A stretch of 64,000 bases of DNA, taken from NCBI RefSeq assembly GCF_900115345.1, contig NZ_FOWC01000017.1:62001-126000 (forward strand). Direction: 5' to 3'. Shown piece after piece: positions 50,193 to 59,075 of the stretch. The notes below the pieces were generated by a model that saw only the letters and a program-made list of their open reading frames with translations, was not told the origin of the DNA and did no database searches. The DNA is from Amycolatopsis rubida (lineage in GTDB: Bacteria; Actinomycetota; Actinomycetes; Mycobacteriales; Pseudonocardiaceae). A program made the translations under genes and the position numbers. How positions within the stretch are numbered: the stretch's first letter is position 1; the number at the start of each line of letters is the position of its first letter.

Positions 50193-50749
50193 CCGGCTAC
50201 CCGGGCCAGCGGAGGCGGGCGCAGCGCGTCCGGGTCCGGCAACCGCATCGGCACGGTGTCCGCGTGGTACTCGAAGTGCCACCATTCGTTGTCGTAACGG
50301 CGATACAGCCGGTACTCCGCCCCGTTCCGCTCCAGCCACGCCGCGCCCTCGCTCGGGCGCACGTCGAGCGCCGTGCCGCGGACGTGTGCCGATTCGTGCG
50401 GCGGCAGCACCCGGCGCCGGGCCGCGGCGACGGAGCCGGTGCGGTGCACCTCGTCGGCGAACAGCCGATGCTGGTGGGCGGCGTCGCGGTGGCCGGAGGT
50501 GAGGCCGATGAGCTGGCGATCCTGCCAGAACGCCTCGGTGCGCGCCGCGGTGAACGCCGCGCGGGCCGGTTCGCTGAGGCCAGCGAGGTCCTCGGCCGGG
50601 TATCGCATCGCGAGCGCCCACTGGCAGGCGAGGTGACGGCCGCGGCCGGGCGAACGCAGGAACGCCGCCGGGAGCAGCGCCACCGCCAGGAGGCGGGTGA
50701 CGACCGCGAGGACCCGGGTCCGGCGAAGCGACTCGATCATGGGGTCCAC
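50189..50749 (-). CDS. VanY-type D-Ala-D-Ala carboxypeptidase (M15)
   Basis: A 186-residue exported or membrane-anchored peptidase. An N-terminal hydrophobic helix (VLAVVTRLLAVALLPAAFL) is followed by the M15 metal motifs: SGHRDAAHQHRLF, ESAHVRGTALDVRP (S-x-H-x-x-G-x-A-x-D) and NEWWHFEY (catalytic Glu and His). It trims the terminal D-Ala of peptidoglycan stems. It is divergent from a two-component system, which suggests envelope-stress control. Stops convergently with the sigma gene (4-bp overlap). Confidence 0.87.
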   Translation of the reverse strand: MDPMIESLRRTRVLAVVTRLLAVALLPAAFLRSPGRGRHLACQWALAMRYPAEDLAGLSEPARAAFTAARTEAFWQDRQLIGLTSGHRDAAHQHRLFADEVHRTGSVAAARRRVLPPHESAHVRGTALDVRPSEGAAWLERNGAEYRLYRRYDNEWWHFEYHADTVPMRLPDPDALRPPPLARVAG

Positions 50750-50796
50750 TTTCGGGCCCCAGTGTGCGCGCCCTGCGCTCGGAGTTTGACAGCTCT

Positions 50797-50825
50797 GTAA
50801 CAGTTCGCCGCGGCGGCGCTGTTAC
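50797..50825. promoter_or_regulatory. Inverted repeat between VanY and response regulator genes
   Basis: gtaacag (50797-50803) and ctgttac (50819-50825) form a dyad with a 15-bp spacer in the divergent region. Plausible binding site for the OmpR-type regulator encoded downstream. Confidence 0.4.
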
Positions 50826-50940
50826 CGAACGATGACCCGGCACGCACCGGGCGGCGATCCGGGCCGGGCAGGCTGGGGCCCCGGCCGTCCGCTGTGGACT
50901 GTCCGGGCGGCCGGACGGGCGGACTGCGATAGTGGGAGAC

Positions 50941-51633
50941 ATGCCGAGGGTGCTGCTGATCGAAGACGACCAGGCCGTGCGCGACGGCCTGCGGCTGGCC
51001 CTGACCTACCAGGGCCACACGGTCGACGCGGTGGAGACCGGCGAGGAAGGCCTCGCCCGGCTCGCCGGCGACCCCGCCGACGTCGTGGTCCTCGACCTCA
51101 TGCTGCCCGGGATGGACGGCTTCGAGGTCTGCCGCCGCATCCGCGCGGCCGGCGACCTGCCGATCATCATGCTCACCGCGCGCAACGACGACATCGACGT
51201 GGTGGCCGGGCTCGAAGCCGGAGCCGACGACTACGTCGTGAAGCCCGCGCAGGCCCGGGTGCTGGAGGCGCGCATTCGCGCGGTGCTGCGCCGGACCGGC
51301 GGCGAACCGCGCGGCCCGGACACGAAGCCGGGCCCGGAACGGCACGGCGACCTGACGATCGACCGCGAGGGTCTCGTGGTCAGCAAGCACGGCGCGGTGA
51401 TCGGGCTCGCGCCGACCGAACTGCGGCTGCTGCTGGAACTGTCCTCCTCCCCCGGCCGCGTGCTCAGCCGTCAGCAGTTGCTCGAATCCGTGTGGGATCA
51501 GGGCTATCTCGGCGATTCGCGGCTGGTCGACGCGTGTGTGCAGCGGCTGCGCTCGAAGATCGAGGACGATCCCGCGAAACCGGTGTACGTCCAGACCCTG
51601 CGCGGTTTCGGCTATCGCTTCGGGCCGCTGTGA
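50941..51633 (+). CDS. OmpR-family response regulator
   Basis: A 230-residue regulator. Receiver domain with acidic pocket (LLIEDDQAVRDGL), phospho-acceptor Asp52 (VVVLDLMLPGMDG), the switch Thr (IIMLTARND) and Lys (DDYVVKPAQ). C-terminal winged helix about residues 135-228 (GLAPTELRLLLELSSSPGRV; SRLVDACVQRLRSKIED). The ATG at 50941 is preceded by gtgggaga. The last codons overlap the histidine kinase start. MprA-like in sequence style. Confidence 0.94.
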   Translation: MPRVLLIEDDQAVRDGLRLALTYQGHTVDAVETGEEGLARLAGDPADVVVLDLMLPGMDGFEVCRRIRAAGDLPIIMLTARNDDIDVVAGLEAGADDYVVKPAQARVLEARIRAVLRRTGGEPRGPDTKPGPERHGDLTIDREGLVVSKHGAVIGLAPTELRLLLELSSSPGRVLSRQQLLESVWDQGYLGDSRLVDACVQRLRSKIEDDPAKPVYVQTLRGFGYRFGPL

Positions 51634-53039
51634 CCGGCTGGCGGCTGCGCGGGCTGCGCACCCGGCTGCTGGTGGCGTTCGCGCTGCTGAGCGTGTTCAC
51701 CGCGCTGGCCGTCGCCGGGATCGGCTATGTGCGGGCCCGGGACGGGATCCTGCAGCGCACCCAGGACAACGCCGCCGTCGAGATGACGACCCAGCTCAAG
51801 CAGCTGTACCCGCTCCCCCGGCAGCCGGTGGACACGAGCGCGCTGCAGTCGGCCGCCGAACGGCTCAACGGCCGGAAGAACTCCGCGCTGGTGACGAGCG
51901 GTGGGCACAGCGCGGGCGACATGCCCGCCTCGGTGATCACGCCGGAACTGCGGGAGGTCATGAAGTCCGGCCGGGTCGCGTGGCAGCGCGTGGACGTCGG
52001 CGGCGTGACGCAGCTGGTGCTGGGCGCGCCGTTGCTGATCTCGACCGGCGACCGGCGGAACCCGACGATCCCGTCCGGCATCGAGGTCTACGAGCTGCGC
52101 AATCTCGACGCGGAAATCGACGCGGTGAACCGGCTCGCCAGGGACGCGTGGCTCGCCGGCGGGGCCGCGCTGGTGGTGGCTTTGATCCTCGCCGTACTGG
52201 CCGCCGGCAGCGTGTTGCGGCCGGTCGGCGAACTGCAGCGCGCGGCCCGCAGGCTCGGCGCGGGCGACCTCGACGCCCGGATCGCCGTCCGCGGCAGTGA
52301 CGAACTGGCCAGCGTCGCCGAGACGTTCAACTCGACCGCCGAGTCGCTGCAACGCCACGTCGGCGAACTGCGCCGGATGGAAGCCGACGCACGGCGGTTC
52401 GTCGCCGACGTGTCACACGAACTGCGCACGCCGCTCGCCGCGATGACCGCGGTCACCGACATGCTCGATGCCGAAGCGAAGCGGCTGCCGGACGCGGCGG
52501 GCGAGGCGGTGCGGCTGGTCAGCCAGGAGACGCACAACCTCACGCGGCTGGTGAACGATCTCATCGAGGTCACCCGGTTCGACTCCGGCACCGCGTCGCT
52601 CGAAGTGGACGACATCGACGTGGCCGAGGCGATCCGGGCGACGCTGCGAGTGCGGGGTTTCGCGGTGGAAACCGATCTGCCGGAAGGAATCCGGGCGCGG
52701 GTCGATCCGCGCCGGCTGGACGTGATCGTGGCCAATCTCGTAGGGAACGCCCTGCGGCACGGCGCGGAACCGGTGACTGTCCGGTTGCGGGGCGATCAGG
52801 CGGGGATCACGCTCGCCGTCGAGGACTCCGGCCCTGGTCTCGACGAGGCGGTGCTTCCGCACGTGTTTTCCCGGTTCTACAAGGCGGACACCGCTCGCAG
52901 CCGGTCGGAAGGGAGCGGGCTCGGGCTCGCGATCGCCTGGGAAAACGCGCGGTTGCACCACGGGGAACTGGTCGCCGGGAACCGGCCGGAAGGCGGTGCG
53001 GTGTTCACGTTGTGGCTGCCTCGGGAGGTGCGGCGATGA
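51630..53039 (+). CDS. Sensor histidine kinase
   Basis: A 469-residue kinase. TM1 about residues 13-33 and TM2 about 173-193 bracket an extracytoplasmic sensor loop of about 140 residues. A HAMP domain follows (RPVGELQRAARRLGAGDLDA). His263 lies in the H-box DVSHELRTPLAAM, and the N, G1 and G2 boxes are NLVGNALRHG, VEDSGPGLDE and EGSGLGLAI. The GTG overlaps the response regulator stop (GTGA). The 3' end overlaps the lipoprotein ATG. Confidence 0.94.
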   Translation: MTGWRLRGLRTRLLVAFALLSVFTALAVAGIGYVRARDGILQRTQDNAAVEMTTQLKQLYPLPRQPVDTSALQSAAERLNGRKNSALVTSGGHSAGDMPASVITPELREVMKSGRVAWQRVDVGGVTQLVLGAPLLISTGDRRNPTIPSGIEVYELRNLDAEIDAVNRLARDAWLAGGAALVVALILAVLAAGSVLRPVGELQRAARRLGAGDLDARIAVRGSDELASVAETFNSTAESLQRHVGELRRMEADARRFVADVSHELRTPLAAMTAVTDMLDAEAKRLPDAAGEAVRLVSQETHNLTRLVNDLIEVTRFDSGTASLEVDDIDVAEAIRATLRVRGFAVETDLPEGIRARVDPRRLDVIVANLVGNALRHGAEPVTVRLRGDQAGITLAVEDSGPGLDEAVLPHVFSRFYKADTARSRSEGSGLGLAIAWENARLHHGELVAGNRPEGGAVFTLWLPREVRR

Positions 53040-53491
53040 AGCGGGTGCTGGCGCTGGTCGCGGTCTTGGTGCTGGCGAGCGGGTGCGGGGTGCGGCCCAG
53101 CGGGGTGATCCCCGGCGAGAACGCGCCCAGCGGGCCGCCGAACGGGAACATCGGGCACCCGGCGACGGTGTATTTCGTGCTGAACGGGAACGTCGCGCCG
53201 GTGGTGCGCACCGGTGTCGGCGACGTGGCCGCGGACCGGGTCCGCGCGCTGGAGCGAGGGCCGGACGAGGACGAACGGGCCGGCGGTTACACGACGGAGC
53301 TTCCGCCGTCGTTCGAACCGATCGCCATCGGGGTCTCGGACGCGGAGATCGGCGTGAACGTCCGGGAACTGTCGCCGAACGCGGTCGCGCAGATCATCTG
53401 CACCGTGCTCGCGGCAGGCGGCGGGGTGTCCGGGACGATCACCCTTTCCGGCGGCGGCCAGAAGCTGCCGCCCCGTGCCTGTACCCGCTGA
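53036..53491 (+). CDS. Small lipoprotein co-encoded with the two-component system
   Basis: A 151-residue protein with a lipoprotein signal (RVLALVAVLVLASGCGVRPS, lipid Cys near residue 18). The mature part is beta-rich (TVYFVLNGNVAPVVRTGVGD; EIGVNVRELSPNAVAQIICT), resembling a GerMN/LpqB-like domain in a short form. The ATG overlaps the kinase stop. In related actinomycetes a lipoprotein downstream of the kinase (as LpqB with MtrAB) modulates the sensor; this analogy is inference. Confidence 0.78.
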   Translation: MKRVLALVAVLVLASGCGVRPSGVIPGENAPSGPPNGNIGHPATVYFVLNGNVAPVVRTGVGDVAADRVRALERGPDEDERAGGYTTELPPSFEPIAIGVSDAEIGVNVRELSPNAVAQIICTVLAAGGGVSGTITLSGGGQKLPPRACTR

Positions 53492-53492
53492 C

Positions 53493-54662
53493 TCAGCCGC
53501 GGGGCTTCATCGCGGACGCGAACACCACCGCCACCACGCACAATGCCAGCGGCAGCAGGAACGCGACGTTCAACGGCACCCAGTGCGCCAGCCCGCCGAT
53601 GATCGCCGGACCGGCCAGCAGCCCGACGTACCCGACGCCGACCACCCGCGCCATCAACGCCCCCGACGCGCGTTTGTCCAGGTTGCCCGCCGCGGTGAAC
53701 AACTGCGGGACGCCCCCGGACAGCCCGAGCCCGAACAACGCCCAGCCGCACAACGACAACGGCACCCACGGCGCCAGCGACGCGATCGCCAGCCCCAGCG
53801 CCGCGAGACCGCTGCCGTAACGGACCACCGCGACCGGACCGGCCAGCGCGGCGACTCGGTCGGTCGCGAACCGGCCGACCGTCATCGCGACCGCGAACGA
53901 ACCGTAGGCCAGGGCGGCGGTGCTTTCGGACGTCCCCAGCCCGTCTCGGAGATACAGCGCGGCCCAGTCGTTCGCGACGCCCTCGGACAGCATCAGCGCG
54001 AAAGCCAGCAGACCGAGCAGCCACACCACGCGCATCGGGGTGCGGGCCGGTTTGGCTTCCTCGGTGGTTTCTTCGGCGGTCTCCTCCGACGAGTCGAGCA
54101 GATACCGGCGGACCACCAGCGAAACCACGATGCACAGCACTCCGGTACCGCCGAGCGACACGGCCGTCGGCACCCCCGCACCCAGCACCGCCGCGCCGAC
54201 GGCCGCCGCGATCGCACCGCCGATCGACCACATCGCGTGGAAGGCGGCCATGATCGGCCGCGGATAAGCGCGTTCGACGACCACCGCCTGCGCGTTCATC
54301 GCGACGTCCAGCGACCCGTTGAAGAAGCCGAACGCCGCGAGCGCGAGCCCGAGCGTCCACCAGTTGGCCGCGAACCCCGGCAGCACCACCGCGACCCCGA
54401 CGAGCACCCCCGCGACGGACACCACCCGCGGATGCCCGAACCGGTCCGCGAGCGGCCCGGTGACCTGCATCCCGATCAACGCCGATCCGCCGAGCACGAG
54501 CAGCAGCGCCCCGAGCGCGGTGTGCGAGACGCCGGTCGCGCGTTCGATCACCGGGATGTGCACCACCCACATGCCGACCGCGAACCCGCACAGGGCGAAC
54601 ACGATCCAGGTGGCGACGCGCGCCGCGCGGGGCAGCACCGGGGGCGGGGAAAGCTCGGTCAT
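53493..54662 (-). CDS. MFS transporter
   Basis: A 389-residue 12-helix MFS protein: TM1 ATWIVFALCGFAVGMWVVHI, loop GPLADRFGHPRVVS after TM2, MAAFHAMWSIGGAIAAAVGA in TM5, and a long acidic central loop (DSSEETAEETTEEAKPARTP). The layout is like YbjJ-type putative fucose/drug transporters. The ATG at 54662 is chosen over 54728 because the upstream residues are Pro-rich and unlike the family. Divergent from a TetR regulator that probably represses it. Confidence 0.86.
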   Translation of the reverse strand: MTELSPPPVLPRAARVATWIVFALCGFAVGMWVVHIPVIERATGVSHTALGALLLVLGGSALIGMQVTGPLADRFGHPRVVSVAGVLVGVAVVLPGFAANWWTLGLALAAFGFFNGSLDVAMNAQAVVVERAYPRPIMAAFHAMWSIGGAIAAAVGAAVLGAGVPTAVSLGGTGVLCIVVSLVVRRYLLDSSEETAEETTEEAKPARTPMRVVWLLGLLAFALMLSEGVANDWAALYLRDGLGTSESTAALAYGSFAVAMTVGRFATDRVAALAGPVAVVRYGSGLAALGLAIASLAPWVPLSLCGWALFGLGLSGGVPQLFTAAGNLDKRASGALMARVVGVGYVGLLAGPAIIGGLAHWVPLNVAFLLPLALCVVAVVFASAMKPRG

Positions 54663-54763
54663 CGGGCTCGGCTCCTCTTCGGGGGTCGGGTCCAGTCGGG
54701 AACACGGGTGCGGGCTGGGCTGGGGCATGATGGGCGGGTGGACGCCGAACCGATCGCCGCCCC

Positions 54764-55360
54764 GTGAGCGAGGGCTACCTGAAGGGCAGAATCCGCCGCG
54801 ACGACATCGTTTCGGCGGCCGCCGCGGTGTATGGCGAGGCCGGCTACCACGGTGCGTCGCTGCGGGAAATAGCCAAACGAGCAGGCATCACCCACGCCGG
54901 CTTGCTGTACCACTTCCCGACGAAGGAAGCACTGCTCGCGGCGGTCTTGGAACGCCGCGACGCCGAGGACGCCGTCCGAGAACAACTGTCCGCCCCGCCC
55001 GGTTTGGAAGTCCTCCGCCGCTTCATCGCACTGGCCGAGCACAACGTCCGCCACCGGGGCATCGTCGAGGTGTACTCGCGCCTCGCCGCCGAAGCAGTGT
55101 CGGAGGACCACCCCGCGCACGCCTACTTCGCCCGCCATTACCGAGAGGCCCGCGACAGCATCGCCCAGTCGTTCCACGCGCTCGCCGAAACAGGCGAGCT
55201 GCGCCCCGGCGTAGACCCGGACTTGGCGGCACTCACCTTCGTCGCACTGATGGACGGCCTCCAGGTCCAGTGGCTCACCACCCCCACGCACGTAGATGCA
55301 GTCGGTTCCCTCCGTCTCTCTCTGCAAACTCTCCTGACCGTCCCCCTGTTCCCGAACTAA
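54764..55360 (+). CDS. TetR-family regulator divergent from MFS transporter
   Basis: A 198-residue TetR protein. HTH: IVSAAAAVYGEAGYHGASLR, EIAKRAGITHAGLLYHFPTK. The C-terminal helical domain is of the usual length. GTG start at 54764. About 100 bp separate it from the MFS start, the usual place for a shared operator. A hairpin (ggaaatccgcc 55370-55380, ggcggatttcc 55389-55399) right after the stop is the probable terminator. Confidence 0.88.
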   Translation: MSEGYLKGRIRRDDIVSAAAAVYGEAGYHGASLREIAKRAGITHAGLLYHFPTKEALLAAVLERRDAEDAVREQLSAPPGLEVLRRFIALAEHNVRHRGIVEVYSRLAAEAVSEDHPAHAYFARHYREARDSIAQSFHALAETGELRPGVDPDLAALTFVALMDGLQVQWLTTPTHVDAVGSLRLSLQTLLTVPLFPN

Positions 55361-55369
55361 GCCGAATCC

Positions 55370-55399
55370 GGAAATCCGCCCCCCAGATGGCGGATTTCC
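55370..55399 (+). terminator. Hairpin after the TetR gene
   Basis: 11-bp perfect arms ggaaatccgcc and ggcggatttcc with an 8-nt loop, 9 bp after the stop codon. No T-tract. Followed by two more palindromes in the same 368-bp gene-free gap (55361-55728). Confidence 0.65.
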
Positions 55400-55411
55400 G
55401 CCCTCCCGTCC

Positions 55412-55457
55412 GTGAGGGGAACCCTCATTGACTCTGATTCCCTCAGGTTCCCCTCAC
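55412..55457. repeat. Interrupted palindrome of the dispersed intergenic family
   Basis: gtgaggggaacc (55412-55423) pairs with ggttcccctcac (55446-55457). The centre includes tctgattccctca, also found in the palindrome at 1211-1263. Its left part with flank (gtccgtgaggggaacc) is identical to 3247-3262. This marks a repeat family placed in intergenic DNA. Confidence 0.7.
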
Positions 55458-55596
55458 GACCCGCCACCAGCCACGCGCACCCCAACCGCAGCCCGCGCAC
55501 CCACCCAGGCAGCCACTACCAAACCGCGGCCAGCGCACCCACCCACCCATCGAGGCACCCAGCCCCTCCCCCGCACCCCGATCCGAAGCCCCCCTG

Positions 55597-55653
55597 CGGT
55601 TCGGGGGTGCTTGTCAAGGCATCTTTCCCGCCTTGACAAGCACCCCCGAACCG
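55597..55653. repeat. Perfect 24-bp-arm palindrome
   Basis: Arms 55597-55620 and 55630-55653 are exact reverse complements around the 9-nt loop atctttccc. The stem includes gtgcttgtcaagg. It sits between the convergent TetR and Gfo/Idh genes; 55458-55596 in between is C-rich DNA without a gene. Likely a bidirectional terminator or part of another dispersed palindrome family. Confidence 0.75.
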
Positions 55654-55728
55654 TCAGCACAATCAACCTTCGGGGTGCCCCACCCCAGCCCCCAAAGGCA
55701 ATGTCGCCCCCAGGCGACGAGCCACCCC

Positions 55729-56817
55729 TCACAACGTCCGCACAAACGGATCCCACTCAACGGGCAACGGCTCCCCCGGCTCCACCCGGCTGCTCACCTC
55801 CACCCCCACCCCACCCGCCATGGACTCCTCAACCGCCACCATCACGTCCAGCACGTGATAACCCATCTCCCCCGAAGCCCGCTCGATCCCCCCGCCCCGA
55901 ACCGACCGGGCCAGATCGAGAACCCCGGTGCCGCGGGAACCCGAATGCCCCACCGCGGTCACCTCTTCCGGCGACGCACCCCCGGCAAGATGCACCACCG
56001 TCGACCCGCCAAACCCATTGGGATCCGGCAAAACCGCAGTCCCCAGCGAACCGGAAACCTCGACAACCCCGGTACGCCGCAGCGCAGAATCAAACGTCAG
56101 CAAAACCTGCGCACTGCCCCCGCGCGCAAACTCGATCAACGCACTCACCGTAGTAGGCACTGTCACCGGAAACTCAGTCCCAGCCCGAGGCCCGGACCCG
56201 ATCACCCGAGTCTCCCGCCCCTTCCCGCCGACCCCGGTCACCTTTCGCACGGCCCCGAACACCTGAACCAGCTGCGTCAGGTAATACGGCCCGATATCCA
56301 GCAACGGCCCGCCCCCGGCCTGGAACAGAAACTCCGGCGCAGGATGCCAGCTCTCCGGCCCAGGCGTCTGAAACAACGCCAACGCCGCAACAGGAGCCCC
56401 GATCCGGCCAAGCGCACGAAGCGCGGTCTGATGCCCGGCGCCGAGCAGGGTATCCGGCGCCCCAGCCACCCGCACCCCTTTCTCCCGCGCCCGGCCGAGA
56501 AGCTTCCGCACCGTCTGCCGATCCAGCCCGATCGGCTTCTCCGTCCACACGTGCTTGCCCGCCTCGACCGCCGCGAGACTGACCTCGACATGCACCGCCG
56601 GCACAGTCAGATTCACGACGATCTCAACCTCCGGCGACGCAAGCAGATCCGCCATCGACCCGCTCCAGGAAACCCCGTATTTCGCCGCCTGCCCCCGAGC
56701 CCGGTCCAGATCGAGATCAGCCACCCCCACGACCCGGAGATCCGGAAACGCGGTCAAATTCTGCAAATAGGCATCGCTGATGAATCCGGCCCCGACGACC
56801 CCGACCCCGACAGTCAC
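55729..56817 (-). CDS. Gfo/Idh/MocA-family oxidoreductase
   Basis: A 362-residue NAD(P)-dependent sugar or cyclitol dehydrogenase. The N-terminal Rossmann motif is GVGVVGAGFISDAYLQNL. The catalytic E-K-P is in GKHVWTEKPIGLD, and GGPLLDIGPYYLTQLV holds the conserved D-x-G-x-H/Y-like triad. The GTG at 56817 overlaps the stop of the isomerase gene, so the two form an operon for breakdown of a sugar or inositol-like compound. Confidence 0.9.
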   Translation of the reverse strand: MTVGVGVVGAGFISDAYLQNLTAFPDLRVVGVADLDLDRARGQAAKYGVSWSGSMADLLASPEVEIVVNLTVPAVHVEVSLAAVEAGKHVWTEKPIGLDRQTVRKLLGRAREKGVRVAGAPDTLLGAGHQTALRALGRIGAPVAALALFQTPGPESWHPAPEFLFQAGGGPLLDIGPYYLTQLVQVFGAVRKVTGVGGKGRETRVIGSGPRAGTEFPVTVPTTVSALIEFARGGSAQVLLTFDSALRRTGVVEVSGSLGTAVLPDPNGFGGSTVVHLAGGASPEEVTAVGHSGSRGTGVLDLARSVRGGGIERASGEMGYHVLDVMVAVEESMAGGVGVEVSSRVEPGEPLPVEWDPFVRTL

Positions 56818-57545
56818 TCCCCCACCCCGGCGAGATAAGCGAAACTCTCCGCAATACCCCCGAAAACATCCTCGTGCCGATCGAACTCCACCACCCGCAA
56901 CGCCCCCGGAGCCGCAGCCAGCACGTCCCCCAGCGGCACTCGCCCCTGCCCCGCGGGCACCTGCCCAGAAGCGTCGATCGCCAGCGACCCGTCCTTCACA
57001 TGGATCGCGCACACCCGCTTCCCCAGCCGGCGCAGCAACGCGGGCGCGTCCTCGCCGCCCGCCGTGGCCCAGTAGGCGTCGATCTCCAGCACGATCTCCG
57101 GAGCGAGCCGATCCGCGAGGGCCTCCAACGCGCTGCGCCCGCCGATCCGCGTTTCCAGCTCCCACCAATGGTTGTGGTACCCCACCCGAATCCCATATCC
57201 CGCAGCAACCTCAGCCGCGGCATTGAGCGCGGACGCAGTATCCGAAACATCCGCCGGACTCCCCCACCTCGCGGCCGGAACCAACGGCTCGATCACGATC
57301 CCGATCCCCAGTTCCCGAGCCGCCGCGAACACCGCCTGCTGGTCCTTCCCGACCAACGCGGCATGCGCGGTCGGCGCGCTCAACCCGTGCGCGGCCAGCC
57401 CCGCCCGGAGAGCCTCGACGTTCTCCACCACCCCGTACGGCTCCACCCGGCTGAACCCGATCGCCGCCAACCGCCGCAACGTCCCGTCCGGATCAGCCGC
57501 GAACGCGTCGCGCACCGAGTACAGCTGCACCGAAGGTCCACCCAT
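56814..57545 (-). CDS. Sugar phosphate isomerase/epimerase (xylose-isomerase-like TIM barrel)
   Basis: A 243-residue AP-endonuclease-2-like TIM barrel: SVQLYSVRDAFAADPDGTLR, GIRVGYHNHWWELE (metal-binding His), VLEIDAYWAT, AIHVKDGS and LRVVEFDRHED carry the usual metal ligands. The ATG at 57545 gives a normal domain start. Paired with the downstream Gfo/Idh gene, the common arrangement in sugar or inositol catabolism. The specific substrate is unknown. Confidence 0.88.
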   Translation of the reverse strand: MGGPSVQLYSVRDAFAADPDGTLRRLAAIGFSRVEPYGVVENVEALRAGLAAHGLSAPTAHAALVGKDQQAVFAAARELGIGIVIEPLVPAARWGSPADVSDTASALNAAAEVAAGYGIRVGYHNHWWELETRIGGRSALEALADRLAPEIVLEIDAYWATAGGEDAPALLRRLGKRVCAIHVKDGSLAIDASGQVPAGQGRVPLGDVLAAAPGALRVVEFDRHEDVFGGIAESFAYLAGVGE

Positions 57546-57637
57546 GCCAACTCCCAGCGGTAGAGGGCTTTCGCCAATTCCTACCACCTGGTCAGAATTG
57601 GCACCAGGACACAACCGGACGGACATCCCGGCCAAGA

Positions 57638-58177
57638 TCAGCCGAGATCCTTGTGCCAGATCAGAAAATCGCACGGGGCAGCCAGCAGCGGCGCCAGCTC
57701 CGGATGCGGCCCGTCGATCGTCGACGTCTCCACCACCCGGTATCCCAGCCGGCTGTACCACTGCGCGAGGAACTCCTTGGCCGGATGCGTCCACCCCCGC
57801 GGCACCAGCAGCTCAAGCTGCATCCGCGTGCACCCCTGCCCCCGGCAGTGCCTCTCCGCGAACCGGACCAGCTCCCGCCCGATCCCCGCGCCGCGCACCT
57901 GCGGCGAAGCGGCGAGCAGGCCGAACTCCCCGAGATCCTCGGCCAGCCGCTGGATCCGGACCGAGCCCACCACGGCCTCGTCGAGCCGGGCGACCGCGAT
58001 CTCCCCCGCGCGAACCAGCCCGGCCATCTCCCCGGCGTTGGTCCGATCGGCCGGACCGGCCCACAATCCCGCCTCGGCCTTCGCGTAGACGGTGTTCACC
58101 AGATCGGTCAGCAGGGCCACCAGCGCGGCGTCCTCGGCGGCGGACGGCGGCAGGAAGGCGATCTCCGGGGTCCTCAC
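57638..58177 (-). CDS. GNAT-family N-acetyltransferase
   Basis: A 179-residue acetyltransferase. The acetyl-CoA motif is SPQVRGAGIGRELVRFAERH (Q-x-x-G-x-G/A), preceded by strand VVGSVRIQRLAEDLGEFGLL, and the C-terminal WYSRLGYRVVETS. Substrate unknown; it could modify a small amine or a protein. Separated from the GntR gene by 19 bp on the same strand. Confidence 0.88.
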   Translation of the reverse strand: MRTPEIAFLPPSAAEDAALVALLTDLVNTVYAKAEAGLWAGPADRTNAGEMAGLVRAGEIAVARLDEAVVGSVRIQRLAEDLGEFGLLAASPQVRGAGIGRELVRFAERHCRGQGCTRMQLELLVPRGWTHPAKEFLAQWYSRLGYRVVETSTIDGPHPELAPLLAAPCDFLIWHKDLG

Positions 58178-58196
58178 CTGTCCAGACTAGCCACAC

Positions 58197-58970
58197 TCAG
58201 CTGGCGGCCGAACCGGGAATCGCGGGCCGCGCCTCCCCGAAGCCGCCGTAGCGACCGGCTTTCGCGCGCTTGCGCACCTCGTCGAAATGCCGGTGCACCG
58301 CGTGCGCGGCCGCTTCCGCGTCGCCGCTCACGAGCGCGTCCACGATCGCCTGGTGCCGTTTCGCAGTGGCCGGAGCGGACGAAACCGGCCCGCCCATCTC
58401 GCCTTCCGCGGCCCGGTAGACGTCCCAGAACAAACCGGTCAGCTCGCGCGCCAGGCCGAAACCCGCCTCGGCGCAGATGAGGTCGTGGAATTCGCGGTCG
58501 GCCACCGCCGCGTCCGGTCCCTTGCGGCGCATCCGCGCCACGCACGCCTGCAGCTGCCCGATCAGCTCCGGCCGGTGGTCGCGCGCGACCCGGCTGGTCA
58601 GCTCCGTTTCGATCATCTCGCGGACCTCGAGCAGGTCGCGCAGCCGTCCGGCGTCGGTGCTGCCGCGGCTGCGCGTGCGGAAGAGCAGCCACGTCTGCAG
58701 CGCCTCCGACCCCGCCGAGCCGACGAACGTGCCGTACCCGTGCCGGACCTCGACGATGCCGAGCGCCTGCAGCGCCTTGACCGCCTCCCGGATCGAATTC
58801 CGGCTGACCCCGAGGTCCTCGGCGAGGCTCAGTTCGGTCGGCATCGGCGCGCCGGTCGGCAGCTGCCGGTCGACGATCAGGTCGATGATCTGCTTGGTGA
58901 TCTCTTCGCTGCGTTGCGGGCGCGCCACACGTGTCTCCCGGATGTCTTTCTTGCACTGGCACGTCGCCAT
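58197..58970 (-). CDS. FadR-type GntR regulator, probable controller of the peptide importer
   Basis: A 257-residue protein. N-terminal winged HTH: PMPTELSLAEDLGVSRNSIR, EAVKALQALGIVEVRHGYGT. C-terminal FCD domain with the metal-binding pattern Asp/His: DREFHDLICAEAG and KRHQAIVDALVSGD, then AVHRHFDEV. Divergent from the ABC transporter. A perfect dyad at 59076-59094 lies in front of the transporter. Effector probably a small carboxylate or peptide-derived metabolite, by family. Confidence 0.9.
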   Translation of the reverse strand: MATCQCKKDIRETRVARPQRSEEITKQIIDLIVDRQLPTGAPMPTELSLAEDLGVSRNSIREAVKALQALGIVEVRHGYGTFVGSAGSEALQTWLLFRTRSRGSTDAGRLRDLLEVREMIETELTSRVARDHRPELIGQLQACVARMRRKGPDAAVADREFHDLICAEAGFGLARELTGLFWDVYRAAEGEMGGPVSSAPATAKRHQAIVDALVSGDAEAAAHAVHRHFDEVRKRAKAGRYGGFGEARPAIPGSAAS

Positions 58971-59075
58971 CGGAGGACATCCTACGTCATGACCGGCCTG
59001 CCCCGCTGCACCCGCGCGGGTGGGGACAAGCCTCTTGACCGGCGCGAGAACGGGACTTAGGGTTCCGGCAAGTCA

